DNA of 64,000 nt from Arctopsyche grandis. Its lineage: Eukaryota; Arthropoda; Insecta; Trichoptera; Hydropsychidae. Shown in pieces: positions 1 through 12,029 of this stretch; position 1 is the first letter of the stretch; each line of letters starts with the position of its first letter. Position numbers and translations under genes: made by a program. The DNA is taken from NCBI RefSeq assembly GCF_051622035.1, contig NC_135355.1, forward strand, positions 32,902,486 to 32,966,485, given 5' to 3'. The notes under the pieces were generated by a model that searched no databases, was not told the origin of the DNA, and saw nothing but the letters and a program-made list of their open reading frames with translations.

Positions 1-786
1 GCATAAAATGAGTATTATAAAAAATACACCGAAAATAAAATGACACACAAGCCTATGCGCAATCGGCAAAACGCTCATAGACATGTTGAAATCAAAGCGC
101 TTCCTAGCTAGCGGGTTTGGAATTTTTAGCAACGATAGAAAGTGGTTCACCATTACCAGGCAGTGCCATCGAAGTCGAGAAGTGCGCACTCACCTGCACC
201 ATTCGCGGGCAAAATATGTTAATTGCATTGATTAGTTGCAACGTTTAGTACGCAACTTTGACAAATTGCATTAACCCTGCTATGCGGCAAAAGAAAAAAT
301 CAAAAAGATAAAAAATAATCCTAACCGAACGAAAACTGCGATACCGTAACAGTTTATGCGGTTATGTATGTATGTATAATAAATAACACAAATTTGCAAA
401 AAAAATGCTATCTGAAAATTGGCACACACGTGATTATATTATTTATTTCAAAGACGAATATGACTAAAAATCTATCTAAAATAAAAATATAACGGCGAAA
501 GTGTTACACGCTGAAATTTTCATTGCATAAATTATTACCGCCTTTGCGTAATATAAAACGGTAGTATTGTAATGGGAACAAGGACTAGAAAAATTTTATT
601 CGATGAAAATAGAATCGTTCCGATTCAGGCTTACACAAAAATATCCAGAAAACTTACTCATAAACATTGGAAAATTCATCACACCTCATCACGTATCATG
701 TTATATTTGGGATATAGACAATTGGAAATTTAATTAGAAAATTAGTTCAATGGAAATTCTCCACAGCTAAAACTTTTCAAAACATA
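1..786. other. AT-rich spacer, no gene seen
   Basis: No open reading frame with coding character, no RNA gene and no clear repeat was recognised. The stretch has short TATG microsatellite runs (near 361-378) and a slightly GC-richer start. Confidence 0.5.
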
Positions 787-1090
787 GGTAGAGCTATCGC
801 ATACTATGTAGTAGAGAGGTCGTGGGTTCAAGTCGCAGCCAAAATACGCTGCTGGCGAGATATTGTGGTCATTAAAACACAGATCAACCGTCTCCTATTA
901 GAATTTTCCGAATTTTCTAGCGTAATTGTTGTGACGCATCTAATGAATCGTTACCCTCCCCCTCAGTTACTCGCAATTTTGAGTTATTGGCTTCTCGAAT
1001 TTGTTGAACCTTATGAAATGCTTTATAATGTTTGATGTGTCAAATAATTTGTTGACTGTCAATAGATGTCTCTAATGTCCTTTTATGTTT
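787..1090 (+). repeat. tRNA-headed SINE, family B (copy 1)
   Basis: The stretch aligns by eye over about 300 bp with 61629-61985. Shared landmarks are a B-box-like GGGTTCAAGTC, an ACACAGATC(A/G)ACCGTCTCCT block, a TACCCTCCCCCTC-type block and a closing ATAGATGTCTCT. A B-box-like motif close to the left end fits a tRNA-derived SINE promoter. Two dispersed copies in one window support mobility. The 5' end is uncertain by about 20 bp. Confidence 0.6.
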
Positions 1091-1184
1091 GAAAAACCGT
1101 TAGTACTTATGTACAAAAATAATCTAACCATATGTGTCGTAATACTTGGGGTCATTACTTTAGTAGTAGTAGTAAGACCTAGAC

Positions 1185-1525
1185 AATTAATTACAAACAT
1201 TGCAGCTTTTTTATTAGATTAATCGCTGTATGTCAAGAGGCTGAAAAACACCAAATTAACAATTAATTAATTAATAAATGATTGAATCCATAAATACATC
1301 GATGGATTTAGACTTGTACATACATTTTTAGATATTGTACATAAATCAAATTCAGATATTTGTGACATAGCGGGTAGGATGATTTTTGCCAATTTGATGG
1401 AGGAACCGATTCAACAATGAAATCAGATAAATTGACAAATCAGAGATATGAAACGATTGACTTGGACTCACAAATATCCAAGTCTGACAAGTGTTTAAGA
1501 TTAGCACGGGATCGAACCCGGTATC
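1185..1525 (-). repeat. tRNA-headed SINE, family A, reverse copy
   Basis: Read on the minus strand, this begins with a B box inside GGGTTCGATCCCGTGC. It continues through the family-A body (GTGAGTCC, AATTGGC, CATCCTACCCGC blocks) and ends with the AATGCAGC-type tail region. It matches the full copy at 3060-3490. A short open frame on the plus strand here (1417-1653) is an accident of the reversed SINE, not a gene. Confidence 0.65.
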
Positions 1526-2603
1526 AAATTTTGCAAATTCACTACAACGACAGAAGCCTGTACTTGATTAAATTTTCGATCACGCCGAAAGGGTTAACAA
1601 TTCGAATGCGCGAAAGCGATAGGCACACACGCACATTTAGTACGAACTACTAAACGACTCGTATAAATTCAACGCGCATTCGCCACGCTTCTCCAATTTT
1701 TCAGTATGCGTCGCCCTGTCCTCCAATCTATTATTTAAATTAGCTTTCATCGTACGTGTCCTTGCGGTTCGAAGAAGAAGAGGTAAAAAAATGGCGACGC
1801 TTTCCCGCCGACGCGAATTTCACCCGTCGACGATTGCGCAAGCGAACCGAGAAAATTTCACTGCGCATCGTTTGAGAATCCTTGGTTACCGTTTTTTTTT
1901 TTATTTTATCTAGAATATTTTATTTATTTATGACATTGAAATCCATCGATCAGCTGAATGCAGCGTTGCCAAACAAATTTTTGAGTTCGACGCGTCGAAT
2001 GAATTATGAAAAATTTGAAGAAAATGCACTTTCATTGCCGTGACATTTTTGGGAGAAATTACGTTGCTATTTTGTAAAGTTCAAAGACTGCATATTTAAT
2101 TATATTTATTACACATCTGTCCACGATGATAAATATAATATTTCAAGATTTCGTCTGCATAATATCTATTCAATTTTAGCTTTATCCATGTATGCACGTA
2201 GTGACAATAGATAAAGATTCGCGATTCGACCTCGAGATTTTGAGTGATTTGAACTAAGAATCAATCACTCAACAAGTTTTTGTGGTTTAGAAAGAACGCT
2301 TATGATTTTTTAATACAGTACGAATTAGCCTGTAACATTCTTAATTTGTCTTATATAAACGTAATGCATCACAATTCATAATTACACTATTTATTGTTTA
2401 TATAACAACAACAAAGTATAAAAACAAATGGACATATAATCTTGATGTAATTAGATTGTGAAGTTGCATACACTCGTATAATAAGCGAATGTAATTTCAA
2501 CATATCAAATTCAATTAAAATTAAATATCTAATTGTCAGCTAAAATGTTCAACAGTAAGTAGCGGTATATAAAAATATGAACAAAATTAAAATAGAGTGA
2601 ATT
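1526..2603. other. AT-rich spacer, no gene seen
   Basis: Nothing recognisable. A slightly GC-richer patch at 1660-1880 has no convincing open frame or splice signals. Confidence 0.4.
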
Positions 2604-2720
2604 TGGTAGAATGATTGCTGTTCCACTTGGCCTGAAGAAGAAAGTTTTCAATCAACGTGTGTTGCCAATAATGACGGATGAGTGCAAAACACAAAATCCA
2701 ATTCACTCAAAGACGAATGG
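2604..2720 (+). pseudogene. RTE-type LINE reverse-transcriptase fragment
   Basis: Translated in one frame this gives VPLGLKKKVFNQRVLPIMT, the same linker that follows the fingers/palm domain in the RTE-type element at 9206-10410, where it reads MPLCLKKRIFDQCVLPVMT. Only about 40 codons survive before similarity is lost, so this is a dead remnant. Confidence 0.6.
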
Positions 2721-3059
2721 AACGATGTATGCTCGGTATAGTGACGAGACACATTGGTTAAAAGTTTCGGCGATTTTTCCGTACAGGATGTAACCACACA
2801 CTGATAAGTTCAGATTTGGAAATTCAGACAGATTTTTCCATGCATTCATTTTTTCGTACGGGATTTATTGATGTAAATTTGTTAATTTTGAATGGGGGAC
2901 GAGCCACCACTGGTCAGTGTACGAAAATAATCTTTCCGCAATGTTCACGTCCAGACAAATCATGTACGGAAAAATCGGAGAACTGACAAGGGTTTTTGAC
3001 ATAGTGGAACCAGTAGAGATAAAAATCACAACGGGAGAGTTACACATCTAGAATAATTA

Positions 3060-3490
3060 GCCAGCAGCATAGCTCGGTCTTTAAGCTTCTGCTTAGCGTC
3101 GAGAGGCACCGGGTTCGATCCCACGAGCTGACCTTGATCGAAAAGGATTTTTCTGAGTACATATATCTGACTCCAGGTCGATCGTTTCCGATCAGAGTTT
3201 GCCAATTTTTTTCTTATTTCATTATTGAAACGGTTCCCGGTAAAATTGGCTAAATATCCTTCCTACCTACTATGCATGTCACCACTATTTTAGATTGATT
3301 AATGTACAATCAAATTTATGTACAATTCATAGACGTCTCGTTAATTTGCGAGTTTTTCAGTGTCTCGTAATTCAGCGACTTGTATAATTAAATTAAAAAA
3401 ATGCTGCAACGTTTGTAATTGGTCAGGAAAGCGCATTGGGGTTACCTGTAAGGCCTTCCTGGTATATATGTAAAAATAAATAAATAATAA
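3060..3490 (+). repeat. tRNA-headed SINE, family A, full-length copy
   Basis: The best-preserved family-A copy, about 430 bp. The head resembles a tRNA, with an A-box-like TAGCTCGGT near 3070 and a canonical pol III B box GGTTCGATCCC at 3112-3122. The body includes GTTTCCGATCAGAGTTTGCC and AAATTGGC blocks. The 3' end folds as a hairpin (CAGGAA...TTCCTG, 3424-3461) and is followed by a short (AAATA)n-like tail. Other copies or pieces lie at 1185-1525, 10405-10745, 12030-12345, 16850-17150, 33211-33510, 40777-40940 and 55268-55400. The tail matches the 3' hairpin of the LINE at 23432-24003. Confidence 0.75.
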
Positions 3491-6182
3491 TGGCCGAAAA
3501 GTGTTCGAATGGTGCCCAAAAGTTGCAATTTACTACATAACAGATAATTACATTGTGTATTTCATAACATAATATCGACTATATGTAGTGAATACGAAAA
3601 CCAATATATTAAATACAAATCAAACCTACGGATTCGAACGGGAAAGCTTTCGCTTGAAAGTTCCGCTGCAATTCCTTACGCACACTCAATTTGACATACA
3701 ATACGAAAAAGCGCATACCGCATTCTATGCAAATATTATGCAAATGGTATGCTATTATCGTGCGTCTACTCGTACGACCCGACGTAAATTATAATTATTA
3801 TTAAATAAATACATTTCAAAGTTATTTTATAATACACGCACGCAAGTGCATGAAATGTTTGCTTGTTCGCACACTAACATACATATGTATGTACATATAT
3901 ACATACATAAGAGGCCTGGTTAATTACACGTTGAATTTCACTTTTAAATAATGGAAGATGCGATCGGGTCAAATCTCGATTGCGCAACCGATAATAAATT
4001 CAAGGTTTGTGCTTGTTACACATCGATAATCTGAATGTGAATTTCAAAATGAATAGGAAAGAATATTTCAGCAACAGATAATAAGCAACATATGGGCAAC
4101 AGCTTACCTTAACTAATTTGACTAAATTGCTATTAAAATGAATTACGATTTTAATTTAAGATAAATTTGCTGGTTTTATCTCCAAGTAATTGATTTTGCA
4201 ACACGTAACAATGTATGTATCTATTAAATTATCACATTACATGTATGTACATATGTATATGAACAAGTGATAATGAAACACTGGACATCTGTAACCGCAA
4301 CAATCATCAATATATGTACATGTATGTATGTAGTGTATTTACATAATATTACCTGATTGGTCGAGCTTATCCTATCCGTGTCTATTAACATTTGGCATGA
4401 TTTATCTTATTATAAATATGACATTCAATTTAATTTAGAATTATCTGTAACTATCTACCTTTATATTAATATATAATATATAAAATGGATTTTTAATTAC
4501 ACACAAAACATAAAAATTTAATTTTACCATCACTATTTCACTAAATTAATAAAGTAAGAAAAAATCCAATACCAATATACATACATACATTATGTCACAT
4601 TCTAACTGTTACATATAAATTCCATCCCGTCCTCTATTGACGGTAATATCTCGGGATATCGTACAAATGATTTTTGAAAATTAAGAAATTACGGTAGATT
4701 AGAAATAAAAAATGTATAAGCATATCTGAATATTTCATTTCACAGATGTTTGCAGTACAAAAAAGAACGACTCTTATCAGGTAAGTTGTTTTAACCAATA
4801 GGAATCGTGAATGTAAGATTCATATAAAAAAAAAACTTTTCAACCAATAAGATACAAGATTTAGACTTTGCCAACTGCAAGCAGGGCCGCCGAGAGAAAT
4901 CCCGGGCCCTGGGAAAAAATAAAGTCCAATGACAAACTAAAAAAAAAGTTCTTATAGATATATTTTAAATATGTGAAAAAGATATCAGAACTATTAGAAA
5001 AATACCTATATGCAGAATTAACGTATTACAGGCCACCAATATTTTTAAATATTGTAAAACGCAAAACATTGTATTTAATATTTTGCGAAATATTTCTCAA
5101 AATGAATAAAAGTGTACTTATGCCATTTTCAAATATAACGGCTCATATAAACATATTGATATATTTACATATGTATTTAAAACGAAACTAGATTTTGAAA
5201 CATTGACAAAGGGTCAATGTTTGTAAACAAAAGTTTCAGCATTGCATTATTCAATGCGCAATGCAATATAAAACTGACCTTAACCTTGACACAAATGATT
5301 TTCTTTTCGAATTATCCACTAATTTCTACCCTACAAAACTTATTACGCATTATAACAAATCAATAAGTCAATTTTGATCGTCAAATACGGTTCCCCATCA
5401 TAACTATCACATAATATGCAATTCAAGTTCACGCACACATACATTTCGCAACTTTTTGATTACTCCCAATACACATACATATAATTTTAGTTACATCACT
5501 TGCCGTAGACATTTAATTGGTCAACCTGGTACTTTCGTACCGAATAGATAATTAATAGTGATTTTTGTGTGGGCAACGGCGAAAAAGAGAACGTACATAT
5601 GTACATACATATATGCATACATAAGTGCATATCTGATCGGTTGTGAAATTGCACATGTATCATATATATAAATAGATCGATCCGACGATAATTTACAACT
5701 TAGACGAATATGATAAATATGTTTTAAACCGAATTGATCGATTGATAAAAATCGAGCCTTAAACGGCGACAAATTAGCACCGACATATCAGGCACCCCGC
5801 AGAGTTGTGCGTATGTATGTGTGTATGTAATTGACGACTTAATCGTTTTAACTTTGTGACGCGAATGTGAACTTCACCTATTTCGGACTAAGGTATGGAC
5901 CATTGTAAATTGTTGTGATGGGTCTGTCGACTCTTTAATGGCTCGCGTCGTAGAAGGATTGCATATCCTGAAAACTAATGTACATAGTATAATCAGAATC
6001 GCATCGAATCACACTAAGAAATATCATAAGACGAAGTTCAAATTGTCATAATTTACCAACACGACTAGACTTGTATTAGTTAATTATAATATATGTAAAG
6101 CACGTTTCTAAAGTTTTGACATTGACAATGATAGTGACGGGACAGAATATGTGACATTTATCGACTGCGTTATGAAAGTCCA
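3491..6182. other. AT-rich spacer with microsatellites, no gene seen
   Basis: Several mixed TATG/TACA microsatellite runs occur (3880-3912, 4245-4262, 4310-4332, 5598-5626). No open frame has coding character. The short frames here are AT-rich and run through microsatellites. No further structure was recognised. Confidence 0.4.
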
Positions 6183-6248
6183 TGAAATATTATTATATTT
6201 ATTTATATATATGTATGTATACATATATATATATATATATATATATAT
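6183..6248. repeat. (AT)n microsatellite flanking the hAT element
   Basis: Imperfect AT dinucleotide run directly abutting the left end of the hAT element. The same dinucleotide resumes at 9142 on the other side, so the element appears to have inserted inside one microsatellite. Confidence 0.8.
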
Positions 6249-9138
6249 CAGTGGCGGGCGGTGACTTTTCAAACAAGGGATGCTGTCCCTTGTTTGAAAA
6301 AAAAAACCGACCAATTTATTTTTTAAAATTTAATTTTATTCTTCGTTCCTTTTTACAAAATTCATCGATAACCGCATCATAGAATTTTTTATTGTTTTTT
6401 AAATTTGACATTATTTTCTTTTCGATTGCAATTAAAGCAAGACCAGAGAGTCTTTCTTCACTTTGACTACTTCTGGTGAACGTTTTAATTCTTTTCATAG
6501 TCGAAAATGATCGATCAGCCGATGCGCTCGTGGAAGGTATCGTACAAATTAATTGTATTAAACTAAATACTTGTTCCAAAACGTCTATTAGATCATCTTT
6601 CACAATTAATTCCTTTACGTCATTTATAGATTTCAAATGAAAATCTTGCGTTGAGTACATGTAAATTAATTCGCTTTTTAATTTCATAAAATCAAAGTAT
6701 TTTCCATAAGTTAGGTGGAGTGATTTAAATAGGAAATCTGGAAAATTATTTTCATATTCTTTAAATTTTTTGACGTTAAAAAATTCGAGAAATTTTAAAT
6801 TTTCGATATCTCGAAATCGATTGGTTGTATTTACTGAAAGAGTTTCTAAAATTTCAGAATAGTGAAGTTTATACGTTGTTTTCACATCTTCTTCACATTC
6901 AGCATATTTTCTTTTTCTATTAAAATTTTTAGTTATTACTTTGTTCCACAATGAATCAAAATCGTCTTTTTTGTTATCTAAATATTTTACAAATTTTTTA
7001 ATTTCACTTACGCAATACGATATGTCAAAGGTTTTTTTTTGTAAAATTTCAAATAAAAAATCTGCCGAATTAAATATTGCAGAAAATAAATGCAAATTGA
7101 AATTGAATTCAAACTCTTTTAAATAACGATGAAGGACTTCAGCATTTATGACAGCATCAGTATCCCATTCGTCTTCGTCATTAATTATTTGATTAAATAT
7201 TTCCATTAATTCTGTTTGATATTCTAATATCATATTTAAAATTTTGCTATTGTAGTTCCATCGTGTAGGGGCAGCAGTGGGAAATCGTTTTTTTATTTGA
7301 CAATCGAGAAGGGAAATTCTTCTTGAAGACTTACAAAAAAAAGTTGAAAATGACAACATACGGCTGAAAAAACGTTTGCATCCGGATATATGTTTAACAG
7401 ATTGCGACAAAACTAAATTCAATCTGTGAGCGTAACAATGGACAAATAAAGAATTAGGACAAATATCTCGAATTTTTCGTTGCACTCCATTATGCTCCCC
7501 GGACATTACAGCCGCTCCATCGTACGTTTGTGCAATTAATTTGTCCAAACAACCAAATTCTTCCAAGGTCTCACGTATGTGCTGAAAAAGAGCATTAGCT
7601 GTTCTATTGGGACTAACATCGACAAATCCAACAAATCTCTCCTGAATTTCATTATTTTCATCTACATATCTAAAAATAGTAGATAGCTGAGCTTTGCGAC
7701 TGATATCTGTAGATTCGTCCACAATTATGGAAACAAATTTTGATGCACGTATTTCAGTTTTAATCTCATCTAGCAAGACTTTTGATATTGCGGATACCAA
7801 GTCATTTTGTATATGGTTCGATAGTCCAGTAAACACCGTAGAGTTATCTAAATGAGTTTTCAATTTTATGTCTGATTCACTCAACAGATACAGCAATTCA
7901 ATATAATTCCCTCTATTTTCCGATTCCTGGTGCTCAAAATGTCCTCGTAAAGGTTGTTCTTGTTTTGCTAAAAAATAGATCGCGCTTATTAATTTCGACA
8001 AAATGTATCTATTTGCAGTAACTTCTTTGTTGTGCATTTCAATATTTGCTTTAAATTGAGCACTTAAAAAATTTTCTATACGAGGTCCCTTTCCAAATTT
8101 TTTAAATTGAGCAGCAGAACATATGTGAGCTTGAGAACATTCATGTCTCTTGCGCGATTTACTTAAATTGTTTAGGTCAGAAAATCCAAATTTACTCCAG
8201 ACATTCACTTCTTGAGAAAATAAAATACATGGCCAACAGAATAATTTCGTTAAGTGAGCACATCCACAAATCCATGAAATTTTTTCGTATGTTTCTGTGT
8301 TAAAATACCTTTTAAATGTTTTTGTTTTAGACTGAATATTTAATATTGGTGTGGGTTTGGGGCTCTTAACAATAATCTCCTTTTCATTAAATGGGAGAGA
8401 AGCAAATCTTCTTTTCAGCACATTTTCAATTAAACAATTGCAATTATTATTGATCTCGACGACAAGTCCACTCTCATTGTTATTTTCGATATCCATATTA
8501 AAGGCAATAATGAAAACTCGTAAGTAGTGGAACAGTAAACTAAAAATAAAGTTAGACGAAACTAATTTAAATGAAAACTTAATTCAAAAGTAAAAAATAA
8601 CCAACTTACAGTATAAATGATTAACTTCGTCTAAAGAAATGAATCGGCTAGCTTTTTGATAAATAACTTGGGGCGTAGCGTGCGGAAATATCGATCAACA
8701 GCGGCTTCCAAGTGAAACTCAATAGATAAGCAAACAGAGAAACCGAATCCACCGTAGAGGTTAAACAAGTGTCAACGCGTCCGCGCGAATAAGACAGCCT
8801 CATAGTGCGCATGCGCAAATGGGATCGGTCGCGACTCCGAATCCATGACGCGCGCGCACTTCACTCAGCGTCTACTCGCCAGCGTCACTCGCCTGTGGCC
8901 GGCCTATGCGAATGCGGCCTATGCGAATCCTTAATAAAAATTATCAAAAGATCCTATATAATGCATCATGTAACAAAAAACACGTGATATGTGAAATATA
9001 TATCATATACTACATCATAATCACGTACATCACTAAGAATACATCGAAGCGAAATTCAAATATTTATTAAAAATACTCTTGGCTTTTTAAAGTTATAGGG
9101 GATGCGCCGCATCCACCGCATCCATGGACCGCACGCCA

Positions 9139-9141
<3 letters not shown>
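6249..9141 (-). mobile_element. hAT DNA transposon, apparently complete
   Basis: A 2.9-kb element with short terminal inverted repeats. The left end starts CAGTGGCGGGCGGT and the right end, reverse-complemented, starts CAGTGGCGTGCGGT (one mismatch in 14). The flanking 8 bases are ATATATAT on both sides, as expected for the 8-bp hAT TSD, although the surrounding AT microsatellite means this proves little. Inside lies one uninterrupted transposase frame (6316-8496, minus strand). The 8497-9141 segment would hold the promoter; its 8750-8930 part is clearly GC-richer. Short non-autonomous relatives with CAGTGGC-type ends lie inside the repeats at 54815-55200 and 55458-56788. Confidence 0.85.
6316..8496 (-). 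CDS. hAT-family transposase (ZMYM1/DUF4371 type)
   Basis: Encodes 726 residues with no stop or frameshift, the normal size for a full hAT transposase of the type often annotated as zinc finger MYM-type protein 1-like. A TTF-type zinc-binding region is at about residues 77-127 (CGCAHLTKLFCWPC, then spaced Cys/His). The catalytic-core landmarks IIVDESTD (~257-264) and YDGAAVMSG (~325-333) follow, then HCYAHRLNL (~353) and TRW (~411-413). The C-terminal dimerisation region is at about 655-700 (PSTSASADRSFS, then a hydrophobic LSGLALIAIE). In this family the first two aspartates belong to the RNase-H-like catalytic triad. The start codon is the first Met of the frame, about 650 bp inside the right terminal repeat. 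It would cut and paste elements sharing its termini. Intactness suggests recent activity. Confidence 0.88.
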   Translation of the reverse strand: MDIENNNESGLVVEINNNCNCLIENVLKRRFASLPFNEKEIIVKSPKPTPILNIQSKTKTFKRYFNTETYEKISWICGCAHLTKLFCWPCILFSQEVNVWSKFGFSDLNNLSKSRKRHECSQAHICSAAQFKKFGKGPRIENFLSAQFKANIEMHNKEVTANRYILSKLISAIYFLAKQEQPLRGHFEHQESENRGNYIELLYLLSESDIKLKTHLDNSTVFTGLSNHIQNDLVSAISKVLLDEIKTEIRASKFVSIIVDESTDISRKAQLSTIFRYVDENNEIQERFVGFVDVSPNRTANALFQHIRETLEEFGCLDKLIAQTYDGAAVMSGEHNGVQRKIRDICPNSLFVHCYAHRLNLVLSQSVKHISGCKRFFSRMLSFSTFFCKSSRRISLLDCQIKKRFPTAAPTRWNYNSKILNMILEYQTELMEIFNQIINDEDEWDTDAVINAEVLHRYLKEFEFNFNLHLFSAIFNSADFLFEILQKKTFDISYCVSEIKKFVKYLDNKKDDFDSLWNKVITKNFNRKRKYAECEEDVKTTYKLHYSEILETLSVNTTNRFRDIENLKFLEFFNVKKFKEYENNFPDFLFKSLHLTYGKYFDFMKLKSELIYMYSTQDFHLKSINDVKELIVKDDLIDVLEQVFSLIQLICTIPSTSASADRSFSTMKRIKTFTRSSQSEERLSGLALIAIEKKIMSNLKNNKKFYDAVIDEFCKKERRIKLNFKK

Positions 9142-9208
<67 letters not shown>
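9142..9208. repeat. (AT)n microsatellite
   Basis: About 60 bp of nearly perfect AT dinucleotide between the hAT right end and the 3' end of the reversed LINE. Open frames reading YIYIYI through here are artefacts of the repeat. Confidence 0.85.
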
Positions 9209-10410
9209 TCATCATCATTTACAGCCACTCGCCATCCACTGCTGGATGAAGGCCTCTCCAACACGATTCAACTCGTCTCTGTTTTGCGCAACACTCATCC
9301 ATCTCATTCCGCACATTTTCCTAATTTCGTTCACCCATCGTCCTTGCGGTCTTCCTTTTACTCTTTTGCCTTCTCTCGGGTACCATTCAAGCACTTTTTT
9401 TGTCCACCTTTCGTCCATCCTCCTAGCTACGTGACCCGCCCATTGCCATTTCAATCTCTTCACTCTATCCACTATGTCCACTACTCTTGTCATTCTCACC
9501 CACGTGTTCCGCTTTCTGTCTTTTCTCGTTATGCCAAGCATACAGCGTTCCATACTTCTTTTAGTGCATGGATTTGGATTTGGATTTTATTTAGCATCTT
9601 GGCGTTCAGTGTCCAAGTTTCACATCCATACGTCATCACTGGCAAAACGCATTGATCAAAGATCCTTTTCTTCAGGCAGAGTGGCATTTTTTATGTAAAA
9701 ACAGCATTCATTCGTCCAAATGCACTCCATCCTAATTTCATACGTCTCTTTATCTCTTCATCTTTACTACCAGACATGTCAGTTTTTTGACCTAAATATA
9801 AATAATTATTTACTACTTCTACTGGTTTATCATCTAATGGGATTCTATCAGGCATGCAATAACTATTGAACATTAGTTTGGTCTTATCTACGTTAATTTT
9901 TAATCCTACTTTTCTACTTTCCCTGTCCAGCTGTGTTAGTCTGATAAGTAGGTCAGCTGAATCACGAGCTACTAAAACTATATCGTCTGCGAACCGAAGG
10001 TGACCCAAGAAGCGACCATTAATGCTTACTCCGGCTGTGTCCCAATCCAAGTTCCTGAAAACTCCCTCAAGCACCGCATTGAATAACTTGGGCGAGATTG
10101 TATCTCCTTGTCTTACTCCTTTTCCTATGCTAAATCTATCTGTACCTGAAAAAATTTTAACCGAAGCTGTGGCATTCTTATATATTGCAGCTAACAGTCC
10201 CACATAGGTTTCCTGCACTCCCTGTGTTTGTAGAGCGTTAAGTACTGCATTATGGCTAACTGTATCGAAGGCTTTCTCATAATCGACGAAACCTAGGCAC
10301 AATGGTCGTTGATATTCGTTGGCGCGCTCGATTAGTTCGCCAACTACTTGTAGGTGGTCCATTGTGCTGAAATTTGCCCTAAGCCCTGCCTGCTCTATTT
10401 GCGAATCCAA
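9206..10410 (-). mobile_element. RTE-type non-LTR retrotransposon, 5'-truncated and broken
   Basis: On the minus strand, 10410-9691 encodes a reverse-transcriptase piece with motifs VDYEKAFDTV, KGVRQGDTISPKLFNAVLE and LRFADDIVLVA (FADD active-site box), then LKINVDKTKLM. After an in-frame stop the same frame goes on (MPLCLKKRIFDQCVLPVMT). A frame change then leads to 9553-9215, with WQWAGHVARRMDERW and GRPQGRWVNEI, the C-terminal part typical of RTE-like elements annotated as endonuclease-reverse transcriptase in insects. The 5' half (endonuclease and early RT) is missing. The 3' end runs into an ATG/AT repeat. One stop, one frameshift and the truncation make it non-functional. Confidence 0.85.
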
Positions 10411-10575
10411 ATCGATTGTTTCCTATCAGAGTTTGATAAATTTATCTGATTTCGATGTCGAAACGGTTCCTCGTTCTACCCACTATGTCACCACTATTTG
10501 AATATGATTTCAAAAAATTTAATCTATGAATTTATATACGTACAAGTTTATTTTCATATTTATTTATCATATAAC
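10405..10575 (+). repeat. SINE family A, 3' body fragment
   Basis: Begins abruptly at the LINE boundary with the family-A GTTTCCTATCAGAGTTTG block and runs through the CTACCCACTATGTCACCACT block. The tRNA-like head is absent. It meets a second, reversed SINE tail at about 10577. Confidence 0.6.
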
Positions 10576-10576
10576 A

Positions 10577-10745
10577 GGGAGGCCTAACAGGTAAACCCCA
10601 ATGCGCCTTTCTTGCCAATTACAAACAATGCAGCATTTTTATTACATAAGTCGCGAATTACGTGACACTGAAAAATTCGAAATTAACGAGACATCTATGA
10701 ATTTTAAACTTGTACATAAATTTTATTTCATTTTTATTAATTTAT
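10577..10745 (-). repeat. SINE family A, reversed 3' tail
   Basis: On the minus strand this reads through the AATGCTGCATTGTTTGTAATT block into the family 3' hairpin (stem AGAAAGGC...GCCTCCCT) and a short AT-rich tail. It lies tail-to-tail with the preceding fragment. Confidence 0.6.
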
Positions 10746-12029
10746 TAAATTTTATTGAATCTCTCGGGAATCACCGAGCCATGCTGCTATAATTCAGCAT
10801 ATATGTAGTATACTTATAATTCAACTTTTCACCACTGCGCTTGCATCTTAATGAAGACTTTCAAAATGCGCCAAATTAAATAAAAATGAAAAAAATTTAC
10901 GTCGTGTCGATAAAAATTTCAGTAACCGATACTAAGTTTCAGTTCGATAGGACTAATGGTGTTCAATAAACCCCCAAAATACACAGACACACATTTTTTC
11001 TAGATCATGAAAACGTGATCAGTGATCGATTCTGAGTTCGAATCAGTCAAAACCTCGAGTTCGAATTTTCGCATGATCACAAAACTTCATCTATTGTTAC
11101 TACGTACATAGATAAAGTAAAAAAAAATAATACACTTACGTTATATAACACTTCGAAAAATCGGCCGTACGTAGATAGATGTTTGAAATTTGGTATTTTA
11201 CCTGCAATGAAAAAAAAAACGATTATTAATTCACTGTCAAAACATTGGTCACACTTCCGGACGGAATTTTATTATTAAGATGACGACAAAAAGTGGTTGC
11301 ACAACTAATTTTCATTATTTTGGCACATGTGATAATACATTTTGACATAGGGCCAGATGCACAAAAACCGCCAATGTCGTACGATCGTCATTCATCTACG
11401 TACATACTTCACAAAGTTGCATGCGATTGCATCGTTTCGCTGCAAAAATGCATTGTAATTGCGAAACCAGTGGATTCACCCGACACCTGAAAACACCGTC
11501 GAATTGTGCAACCGTTAATTTACGACTTATTTGAAGTAAATCATACGAATATACATACATACACATCACGTATACATTATAATAAACAATAATACATGCA
11601 ATAGATCAGAAGTGAATTGCTTGAAAACAGTTTTATACGCGTATGAAAGGAGTTTATCTGGTTTGAAAAAAAGGGCAGGAATAAAAACCTGACTTTGAAA
11701 TGAAAAAAATGACCTCGATATGAATCAGATCCAGTTTTTCATACGTAAAAATCCTGAACACCATATCCTTGAAATATTAATTTTGACTTTTTAGCGCCAA
11801 CTAATTTACTACACATACATAATTTTTTTTAATACATAGATATGTAAGTAAAATCAATGCCTGTGCATGTAGAAATAAAGGCCTGCTAAGTACCGCCCTG
11901 TAATAATGATCATCAGGATAGTTGATTAATAAAGAGCATACTAATTTATATTTAGTAGCAGTCAATAAAAAAAAGTAAGGCATATTTTATTTTTATTATA
12001 CATACATACATACATGCATAAGTATGTAT
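10746..12029. other. AT-rich spacer, no gene seen
   Basis: No coding frame, RNA gene or clear repeat recognised. Short microsatellite runs near 11550 and 11995-12025. Confidence 0.4.

Noticed and set aside
3070-3125. tRNA-like segment with a perfect B box
   Set aside because: The head continues into a SINE body and recurs at several places. No intact acceptor stem or anticodon arm could be drawn, so it is not a tRNA gene.
9102-9434. Open frame with a long Tyr-Ile run
   Set aside because: It is a translation of the (AT)n microsatellite plus the antisense of a LINE.
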